Positions 27,640-35,362 of a DNA stretch of 35,362 nucleotides are shown in pieces; position 1 is the stretch's first letter; every line of letters begins with the position of its first letter. The stretch comes from Chara braunii (lineage: Eukaryota; Streptophyta; Charophyceae; Charales; Characeae). Under the pieces are notes generated by a model. That model did no database searches and was not told the DNA's origin. It saw only the letters and a list, made by a program, of their open reading frames with translations. The stretch lies in assembly GCA_003427395.1 (NCBI GenBank), contig BFEA01000299.1, positions 1,205,824 through 1,241,185 of the forward strand, in the 5' to 3' direction. Made by a program: the position numbers and the translations under genes.

Positions 27640-28302
27640 ACATGGATTGCACGAGCCGAAAAACAGATCATTTGTGGATGTTCTAAGAATAATGAATAAG
27701 ACGAAACCAGAATGGTGTCTACTCGAGAATGTTTTCTCAATAAAATGGGAAGATAGATTTGAGATTACGAAGCACTTAGGGGAGTTGTGCCTGTGTTCAT
27801 TGATTCGAAGTGGGCATCACCACAGCAAAGGCGGTTGCACCGGGCGAACATCCCCCTTCCGGAGCAAATGCCTGACATTGAGCCACATCCGAAAACTTGC
27901 CTACGATTTGTTATCAACAATGCCAAGGCATGTAAAGAGAAAACCAATTGTGTTATGACAACAAATTATCACCCTGGGAATAAAGCCAGCATGCCAGTAG
28001 CTAAGTGCATGAAGCAAGGAGAGCCTCGTCTGCTTCATGCTACGAAAGTCGAAAGAATTATAGGCTACCCTGCTGGGTATACAGAGTTGACTGAAGAGGA
28101 AGTTCGTGTCTCGATTGAGGGAAAGATAAAGAGGCAGAGCTATGATGGAAATGAGCAACCTGGTCCAAGCTGTAGGAAGAAAAGAGAGGCCCGAAATAGA
28201 ACCTTTGACTCCCCCACACCCTCCTCCACCCCAAGGGGCGGGAAGCTAAGGAAAACCCTGAGAAAGGAATGGCAAAAGACACAAAGGACCTTGGCAAGCT
28301 AA
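27640..28302 (+). pseudogene. DNMT3-like C5 DNA methyltransferase, C-terminal remnant
   Basis: Two frames join near 27780. The first gives RSFVDVLRIMNKTKPEWCLL, then E-N-V (motif VI) and WEDRFEITKHLG. The second gives PVFIDSKWASPQQRRLHRAN with I-P-L-P (motif VIII region), TCLRFVINNAKACKEKTNCV, TTNYHPGNKASMPVAK and VERIIGYPAGYTE, which matches the DNMT3 stretch before motif X (E-R-x-x-G-x-P-x-x-Y-T). Motifs I and IV (SAM binding, catalytic Pro-Cys) are absent upstream, and motif X is not recognisable; a basic Ser/Pro tail replaces it. So this is a dead 3' piece of a de novo methyltransferase. Charophyte retrotransposons have been reported to carry DNMT genes, so it could be element-borne. Confidence 0.72.
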
Positions 28303-28856
28303 CTACCCATCTCGCCCCTCCCCCTCTTCCCCCTTGTCTACCACTCTGGAATCCTTACTGACTATGGACTGGTGCGCGATGAGGACATTGCGAATGAGTG
28401 GAGGAAATGTGTCGGGACTGGTGAGTCCCGAATGACTTCCCGTCAATCGAGAGAGACTGTATATGGTTAATTTGTGCACGGCAGCGAAAACCGGAAGCAA
28501 GAAGGATGGAAGGATCAAGGCTTAGGCATAGGCGCTAGGAACCTAGAAGTTGCCCAAAGTCGTCGGGACCAATGGACTAAGAAGAAAATTGACGGAACGG
28601 GGAGCGGCGGAGGCACGCAAAAAAGTGGCGAAGGCGACCCTTCCCCCGAAACGGAGAAGGACCGCCAAGAAAAGTAGTGGCAAAGGATGCGCGCTGCAAA
28701 GAGAGAAAAGAAGCAAGGGAAATGGGTGAATGATACGTAAGGCGCCGACACGAGAAAACGAAGCCGGGCCAAGTAGGCCGCCAGGACGCGGCAACAACGG
28801 GGTCATGGGCCAAGTGAGGACTCACGCCCGGCGGGACAAGGTGTCGGGGATCGCAT
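28303..28856. other. No supported gene
   Basis: No domain seen. A perfect 7-bp hairpin TCGGGAC/GTCCCGA lies near 28413-28432. Minus-strand frames here are shadows of purine-rich DNA. Confidence 0.5.
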
Positions 28857-29262
28857 GAGATCAAGAGAAGATGCGGTACCGGCGGGACAAAGTGCCGGGG
28901 ACCGAGTGAGACCAAAAGAAGATGTGGTACCGGAGGCACAAAGTGTCAGGGACCGCGTGAGACCACGAGAAGATGCGGTACCGGCGGGACAAAGTGCCGG
29001 GGACCGCGCGAGACCAAGAGAAGATGCGGTACCGACGGGACAAAGTGTCGGGGACCGCGTGAGGCCAAGAAAAAATTACGGCACCGGCGGGACGAAGTGC
29101 CGGGGACCACGTGAGACCGAGAAAAGACATGGTACCGGTGGGACGAAGTGCCGGGGACCGCATGGGACCAAGCAAAGGTGCGGCACCGATGGGACAAGTG
29201 TCGGGGACCACATGCGACTAGACGAAAATGCGGTACCGGTGGGACAAAGTGTCGGGGACCAC
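28857..29262. repeat. Eight copies of a 51-bp tandem repeat
   Basis: Each unit has GAGACCAAGAGAAGATGCGG, TACCGGCGGGACAAAGTGCC and GGGGACCGCGTG. CAAGAGAAGATGCGG at 28862 recurs at 28913, 28964 and so on. Because 51 is divisible by three, several frames stay open through the array on both strands; the plus frame encodes a 17-residue unit (RPREDAVPAGQSAGDRV). Copies decay towards the 3' end into ACTAGTGTCGGGGACC repeats up to about 29330. Confidence 0.93.
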
Positions 29263-31570
29263 ACGGAACTAAGACTAGTGTCGCGAACTAGTATCGGGGA
29301 CTAGTGTCGGGGACCAGTGCGGGACAAGTGGCGGGAACTGTGACGTCCCAAGGAAAAATCGCGGCGCGGCACGTGGTGCAAAAAAAAAAAGTTAAAGCAA
29401 GTTGCACCATCAAGATCGGAGATCTTGACGGCCAAAATTAATTAGCACCACTAGTGCAAGCATTAGTGGGAGCAAGCGGGAGGGTCAAAAGAAAAATAAA
29501 AAGTAAAGAAAACAAGTGCTAGAGGCATGGGAGCAATCCAAAAAATCTCGGATTGACCTCCCCTAAGGAAAATGGAGTCGTAGGGGCTCCATGAGAAAAA
29601 TAGGTCTCCCGGAGAAAATCGGTGCATGGGGGCCTACCGTTTGGAAGAGAGAGGGGCAAACGGTGGCTTCCAAGGGCATGGAAGGGCCATAACTGCAGTG
29701 CGAAAAATAACGGACTGGCCCTTGGGCATAGGAAGGACCAAAACTAAGAGGAAGAGACAAGAAAAGGGCCTCAACGGTTAGTTGACACTTGGCATGCAAA
29801 AAAAAAAAAAAAAAAAAAAAAAAAGTGGGAGAATCTGACAAGGAGAGTGAGAGGGAGTGAGTTAGTTGACCGTCAGTAGGGACTGCAGCAAGTAGGGACT
29901 GCCAAGTCCCAACTGTCCAAGGAAAGAGGGGAAAAAAATAAATAAATAAAAATTGAGAAAAGGACATTAACGCCTAGTTGACACTTGGCATGCACAAAGA
30001 AAAAGAAAAGAAAAAAAAAATGGGGGGTGAGGGAGGATGAGTGAGTTGGCGGTCAGTTGGGACTGCAGCAAGTAGGGACTGCCAAGTCCCAACTGTCCAC
30101 AAGTGGAGGGAAAAGAAAAGAAAAAGAAAACAAAAGAAAAAGTAAAAGAAAGAAAATCAAAAGGGCATTAACGGACGAAAACGGCCTTCTAGGGGAGGGA
30201 TTTTTGACCAGATTCATTTTGGCAATGTGGCGGTTACAAAGGACCTTGATTTTCTTTGATTTATGCAGAGAAAATTAAAGAAAATCAAAGCCCCTTGCAA
30301 CCGAAAAATAATGGAATGCATGGGGGAGACCAAAAACAAGTTTTGAGTGCACCGGGAGCCAAAATTGAGACCGGATGCACTTGGAAATTGGCCGTTTGAT
30401 TTTCTTTTGGTTGGGGACTAGTTGTAGGACCTTGGGGCAATGAAAACTGCCCCTAGTGCAGTCCGAGTTGTAACGGACTGCATAGGAAGGGGCAAACTCA
30501 AGTTTTTGCGGCTCCTGGAGCCGAAATTAAGTCTGGTTGCCTTGGGGAAATTAATGCTTTATTTTCCTTAGGCAAGGGGCGTGCCGTGGGGCTGTGGGGC
30601 TAGCAATATGGTTGTGGGCGCAGTCCGAAAAATGGCGGACTGCACAAGGACGCCTGGACCAAGGGAAAATGGGCCACGGTATGCCCGAAACACTAGAGAA
30701 CGGCGTTGCGGGCCTAGGGGAGTGTGACGGTAAAACGGCGACGGCACGGCGGGGGTCCCGCGGCCGGGAAATTATCAACGGCACTTGGGACACACGGAAA
30801 GAATAAAACGGGACTGTCGGGGACATAGGAAGTCCCAAATAAAAATTGGGCGTCAACCGGGATGACGCCGGGGGCCAAAGGGGCCCAAATAAGAATGATT
30901 GGAAATTGGGCTTTGTCGACGGCACCGTCGGCGGAACGGAAAAATGAGACTAATACGGGGAGCGGCGGGGACTTGAGGTGTCCCGAGGGGGAGGCAACTA
31001 GCCAATGTGAGGAATGCCTGTGAGAAGCAAACGGCGCCGTCGAGATCAAGGATCTCAACGGTGGAAAAATAGTAGCACCACTAGTGCGGACACTTGGGGC
31101 TAGAAACGAGAGTAAGAAGCAAAAAAAAAAAAAATAAGGGGAGGGTTGCCCAGTAGTCCGGGGTGTTTTTGGACCAGCTAGGCATGAGAAAACAAGAGCC
31201 CAAGGGTCCTCAATCAAGAAATGGGCTAGCCAAGAAAAATCGGAGCCAAGGGGGCTCAAAATGGAGGCTAATGGGAGGAAAATGAGCCCCCTAGGGGCAT
31301 GGGTATGCCAACTTGGTGGGCCGGGGTGTAACGGCAAACAGCCGGGCATGAACCTGGCCACAATCAAGGCTCTAAGGACTAGAAAGAGAGTGCACAGCAA
31401 GTTGACATATGTCACAACAAAAAAAAAAGAAAAAAAAAAGAAAAAAAAAAGAAAAAGAAGAGAAAAATGAGGGAAAATGAGACAAAATATGAGAAATGTA
31501 TGGAGGGGAGTGTGTCGGCCATTGGGATGGCAGCGGTAGGGACTGCCAGGTCCCAATGATGACCTCACTT
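29263..31570. repeat. Purine-rich, repeat-derived region without genes
   Basis: Contains a 27-base poly-A (29798-29824) and a segment present twice about 196 bp apart (TAGTTGACACTTGGCATGC at 29779 and 29975; TAGGGACTGCCAAGTCCCAA soon after each), with a partial third echo near 30165. Related pieces recur further on: GCACCACTAGTGC at about 29445 and 31075, each after a small hairpin (TCAAGATC/GATCTTGA; GAGATC/GATCTC), and TAGGGACTGCCAGGTCCCAA near 31537. Long minus-strand frames are shadows of A/G-rich sequence. Confidence 0.6.
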
Positions 31571-32720
31571 CTCCTAGATCTAAGGAGTGCAGGCCAGATT
31601 GCTGAGATATGGCCCTTGGGGCCATATCTCAACAAAATCTGAATTAAAAGGACAAAAATAAAAGAAAATGCAAAAGGGAAAAATCCGGTTTTCTTTTTGA
31701 GCCATGGATCTGAGATCAGATCTCATGGTGGAGAGAAAACAACCGTTTTTTGTGGGGCAGCACAAAATGGCTAGATCCGGAATGAGGTGGCAACCCAAAA
31801 TGGAAAGAAACAAAAGAGGGAAAAAACGAAACTGTGCATTTGGCCCAAAAAGAGAGCCAGATGCACCAAAAATTGAAAAGTTGAGCCTATAGGCTCAAAA
31901 TTGATCCAAGGACCACCATGGGGTAGCTCAGAATATTGGTGGCCTTGGATTTCAGCCTGATCCAAGGCTGAAAATGTGCCGCCACTTGGAAAAATGGTCT
32001 GGCCTACCCAAGGGAGGCCGAAACTTGAAAAAATCGAGGAAAAGACCCACTAGTTCTTTTTCTCTCAAGTAGGCTACCCCTTGGACCTTGGAATCAAGGG
32101 GACAGCATTTTCCAAGAGGTAGGAGGCTGGAAAGAGGCCCAAGAGGTAGGCCGAGTTGGTACCAACTACTCGGGCTGCGTGTACCTGGCCGAAAAGAGAC
32201 CCAGGTGCCCCCGGAGAGGCGTAGAGGTGAAATATGGCCAAGGGGGTACCTCGGATCACCTTGGGGCACTTGGGAGGGTCCAAGGGTTGGCCGGACTGTT
32301 GTTCCCAGCCTATGTAAGCCGGGGATTCAGTCCGCCACACTCATACTTGCATGAGGAGTGCCCATGCTGCCCAAGTGAGCCCATGAGAGCTCTAGAGGCA
32401 TTCGAAGAATAGTGAGGGGAACCCCTGCCGGTTTGGAAGCTTGGAAGAGGTTGTGAGCTAATGGGAGAAGACTCTACGGGCTAGTGGTAGTAAGGGAGGT
32501 CATCCGCCATAGCTCCTAGGCTAGTGTAGAGGAAGGCAAGACTAACAGAAGTCCCATTATAGCCCTCCTAGAGGGGAGGACTCCCTAGTCTTAGTGGTAG
32601 GTGCCCATAGCAACTTGGAGGAGGTGAGAGAGGAAGAAGAAAGGCTTGAAGGACAAGGAAGCCATAGCCAAGAAGGAGGGAGCTTCATTGAGAGTGAGAC
32701 ATCCAAGGGGTGAGTGAAGA
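31571..32720. other. Hairpin-rich stretch without genes
   Basis: Contains a perfect 13-bp hairpin with a 3-base loop (31603-31631), GATCTGA/TCAGATC nested in CCATG/CATGG (about 31702-31727), the 18-bp palindrome TTGAGCCTATAGGCTCAA near 31879, a 14-15-bp imperfect inverted repeat (ATCCAAGGACCACCA/TGGTGGCCTTGGAT, about 31903-31951), TTTCAGCCT/AGGCTGAAA near 31951-31974, and AGTTGGTACCAACT near 32154. No frame has a domain. Confidence 0.6.
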
Positions 32721-32721
32721 G

Positions 32722-32952
32722 ATGCCTCCCCCTTCTTCTCCCTTCTCTTCTCTTCTCTTTCCTCTCCCCCTCCTTCTCCTCCCTTTCTCCTTCTTCTTCC
32801 CCTCCTTCTTCTTCCTCTCCTTCTTCTCCTTCCTTCTTCTCCTTCTTCTTCTTCTTCATCTTCTTCCTCTTCTTCTTCTTCTCCTTCTTCCTCTTCTCCT
32901 TCTTCTTCCCCCTCCCTTCCCTCTTCCTTCCCCTCACCCTTCTCTCCACCTT
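32722..32952. repeat. Polypyrimidine CTT/TCC tract
   Basis: About 230 bases almost entirely C and T on the plus strand, with TTCTTC and CTTCTCC runs. Frames through it (Ser/Leu/Phe on one strand, Lys/Glu/Arg on the other) are low-complexity artefacts. It abuts the start of the satellite array. Confidence 0.95.
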
Positions 32953-32958
32953 CCTCCT

Positions 32959-34380
32959 CACTCATCTCCTAGTGTATGTGAGCTCAAAACTTGTCATTTT
33001 CTCTCATATTCTTCATTTCCTACTTGTTTTCCTACTTGGGTGTGAATCGCAATTCATATCTCGGTGTAGAGTAGTGTTTGAGTAATGTTTTGTGCTTGTT
33101 TTGTCTATTCTACCTCTCCCAAGTGAATCGCAACTCTCTCCCTAGTGTATGTGAGCCAAAACTTGTGATTTTCTCTCATGATCTTCATGTTCCTACTCAT
33201 TTTTCTACTTGGGTGTGAAGCTTAACTCATATGTTGATGTCAACTTGTGTTTGAGTGTTGTGATGTGCATGTTTTGTCCTTTTCTTCACTCCTATGTAAC
33301 TCGCAACTCATCTCCTAGTGTATGTGAGCTCAAAACTTGTCATTTTCTCTCATATTCTTCATTTCTACTTGTTTTCCTACTGGGGTGTGAATCGCAACTA
33401 ATATCTTGGTGTATAATAGTGTTTGAGTAGTGTTTTATGCTTGTTTTGTTTATTCCACCTCTCCCAAGTGAATCGCAACTCTCTCCCTTAGTGTATGTGA
33501 GCCCAAACTTGTGATTTTCTCTCATGATCTTCATGTTTCTACTCATTTTTCTACTTGGGTGTGAAGCGCAACTCGTATGTTGATGTCCAGTTGTGTTTGA
33601 GTATTGTGATATGCACGTTTTGTCCTTTTTTTCACTCCTGTGTAAATCGCAACTCATCTTCTAGTGTATGTGAGCTCAAAACTTGTCATTTTCTCTCATA
33701 TTTTTCATTTCCTACTTGTTTTTCTACTTGGGTATAAATCGCAACTCATATGTTGATGTCAACTTGTGTTTGAGTGATGGGGTGTGCATGTTTTGCCCTT
33801 TTCTTCACTTCTATGTAAATCGCAACTCATCTCCTAGTGTATGTGAGCTCAAACTTGTCAATTTCTCTCATATCCTTCATTTTTTATTTGTCTTCCTACT
33901 TGGGTGTGGATCGCAACTCATATCTTGATGAAGAGTAGTGTTTGAAGTCGTGTTTTGTGCTTGTGTGCCCATTCATTTTCTACTTGTCTTCCTACTTGGG
34001 TGTCGATCGCAACTCATATCTTGGTGAAGAGTACTGTTTGAAGTGGTGTTTTGTGCTTGTGTGCCCATCTCCTTACTCCCTTGTGAGTCACAACTCTCTC
34101 CCTAGTGTATGTGAGTCCAAAAGTTGTGATTTTCTCTCCTGTTCCCCATGTTCTACCTGTTTTTCTACTTGGGTGTGAATCACAACTAATATCTTGGTGT
34201 AGAGTAGTATTTGGGGAGTGTCTTGTGTATGTTTTGTCCATTTCTCCATCCCCATGTGAATCGCAACTCTTCCCTTAGTGTGCGTGAGCGCAAACTTGTG
34301 AAATCCTCTCCTATTCTTCACTCTCTACTTGCTCCCTCACTTGAGTATGGATCGCAACTTCTCTACTAGTGTAGTGTAGT
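32959..34380. repeat. Satellite array, about 173-bp monomers, A/B alternation
   Basis: A landmark CTCATCTCCTAGTGTATGTG (type A) or CTCTCTCCCTAGTGTATGTG (type B) occurs at 32961, 33134, 33307, 33480, 33653, 33827, 34094 and, more diverged, 34267 and 34358. Steps are 173-174 bases except one of 267, caused by a partial duplication around 33930-34020. A monomers carry GAGCTCAAAACTTGTC; B carry GAGCCAAAACTTGTGA. The dimer repeats at 346 bp. The monomer at 33653 starts as A and ends as B, a sign of unequal exchange. Open frames inside are artefacts. Confidence 0.93.
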
Positions 34381-34384
34381 GGTC

Positions 34385-35262
34385 TGGGAGTGTAGAAGGT
34401 CTGCATTGCCTGGCCCTCACCCTCCGCTAAGACGCTGAGTTTTCCCTTCATGCTCTAGGCCTTATACCGCACGTCTTTACCCCCCCGTGTTCTATTCGAA
34501 CGCAGTAATTAGGGAGTTTGATGCGCTGCTGTTTTTCGACTGTTCGATATGTTGCGGTGTTTTCCTTTACTGGTAGCTGTAGGTCTGCTGTCCTTGACAA
34601 AACCTGGCCAGCATAGGCTGCTGATCCGGAGAAAAGATAGGGTAACCACTGCCGTCGTGAGAACCACGTGAGAACTGCAAACGGGCAGGATGTGGCTGAC
34701 GGCACGTCGGCGGCGGCGCTGCAGAAACTTGGGGATGAGGTCTGAGGATGCCCAGACCTCAGGTTCTGAGTATAAACAGATGGCCTGCAGACCCAGCAGG
34801 CCATCGGAGTCCGTTTTTTGAAAAAATCAGAAAACGGACTTCCTCCGAACTGTTCACCCAGAACCGGTCGGTGCCCGAGACGGGCAACTTGACCCAAATG
34901 ACGTCGGAATGAGACGAAATTTTGTGGAGGGCTTCCCTGTGATACGTTGAGAGGGCCCACCAAGTTTTGGCTGATTCTGATGTCGTTCAGCGCAGGTAAC
35001 ATAGGTCTGAGTATTCCGAATTTTCGCCTTGGCGGAAAAAACAGCGAAAGCGGTAAGTTACCGTAACTAGCGGAATCTGCAGATTCTGCAGGTTCCCAGC
35101 CAACTGTGTCTGCTGCAGCTGTATGTTTTCTGCATGTTGAATGTAGACTGTGTACTGTGGGGACTGTGTTTTGCTCCGGGACTAGGGGGTAGGGCGGGTA
35201 ATGAGCCCGGTCACTCGGGTAGGAGGCAACGCGGGGCCAAGGGTCACTTTGCACCCCGTCAC
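34385..35262. other. Unassigned; long minus frame and hairpin cluster
   Basis: The minus strand is open from 35254 to 34448 (268 codons) but the product is Ser/Pro-rich and without a domain I recognise, so I do not call a gene. Three perfect hairpins follow one another: GAGGTCTG/CAGACCTC (34737-34744/34753-34760), ATGGCCTGC/GCAGGCCAT (34780-34788/34796-34804), AGTCCGTTTT/AAAACGGACT (34808-34817/34831-34840). It could be part of another transposable element. Confidence 0.4.
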
Positions 35263-35280
35263 CCCTTCACCGTCACCCTC

Positions 35281-35362
35281 ACCCATCCACCATAGCCAAC
35301 CTTCACTTACCTTCTTCCACCTCCATCACCCGCACCCATCCACCATAGCCAACCTTCATCTA
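35281..35362. repeat. 53-bp direct repeat at window end
   Basis: ACCCATCCACCATAGCCAAC at 35281 recurs at 35334, with CTTCA following both times. The array runs off the window, so copy number is unknown. Confidence 0.85.

Noticed and set aside
30714-31625. 303-codon minus-strand frame
   Set aside because: Phe/Pro/Leu-rich shadow of A/G-rich DNA including poly-A tracts; no domain.
32557-33085. Lys/Glu or Ser/Leu/Phe-rich frames on both strands
   Set aside because: Low-complexity translation of the polypyrimidine tract.
34448-35254. 268-codon minus-strand gene
   Set aside because: Long but without domain or convincing composition; the same stretch holds three perfect hairpins and may be transposon or noncoding sequence.

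Overview
The window is eukaryotic nuclear DNA from a repeat-rich genome. My best guess is a charophyte green alga of the Chara type; this is inference. It rests on (i) a degraded Ty3/gypsy-type retroelement, (ii) a 4.4-kb block of plant-type mitochondrial DNA that includes rpl14 next to rpl5 (rpl14 is, to my knowledge, kept in charophyte but not land-plant mitochondria) plus tatC, ccmFN and the rrn18-rrn5 pair, and (iii) a DNMT3-like methyltransferase remnant, a class of gene reported inside charophyte retrotransposons. I see no intact conventional host gene.

Layout. 1-8.8 kb: no supported gene; (CT)n/(GA)n tracts and two arrays of imperfect repeats in which each unit folds back on itself while its stem sequence varies with pairing kept (2411-3230 and 3529-4066). 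8.8-12.3 kb: four diverged tandem copies of one unrecognised protein family (A-D, about 250-270 aa each); A and B are broken, C and D are open. 12.7-24.7 kb: a decayed retroelement with a basic N-terminal part, gag with a CCHC knuckle, aspartic protease, reverse transcriptase, RNase H, integrase (HHCC, DDE, C-terminal domain), then a 3' acidic ORF with two SUMO-interaction-like motifs. A 4445-bp mosaic of mitochondrial fragments (17159-21603) splits pol between RT and RNase H with no visible loss of target sequence, and fuses ccmFN in frame to RNase H. 24.7-35.4 kb: no intact gene; tandem repeats of 39, 67, 51 and about 196 bp, a DNMT3-like C-terminal remnant (27.6-28.3 kb), long purine/pyrimidine tracts, hairpin clusters, and a satellite of about 173-bp monomers with A/B alternation (32.96-34.38 kb).

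How it fits together. The A-D quartet lies directly upstream of gag on the same strand. Acceptor-like AG sites lie just before B, C, D and the gag leader, which suggests the quartet may be cargo of the retroelement, expressed from spliced or subgenomic RNAs. I could not find the LTRs or a primer-binding site, so the element's borders and its ownership of A-D are unproven. Many in-frame stops look like CAA/CAG to TAA/TAG changes, as expected from decay of a methylated, silenced element.
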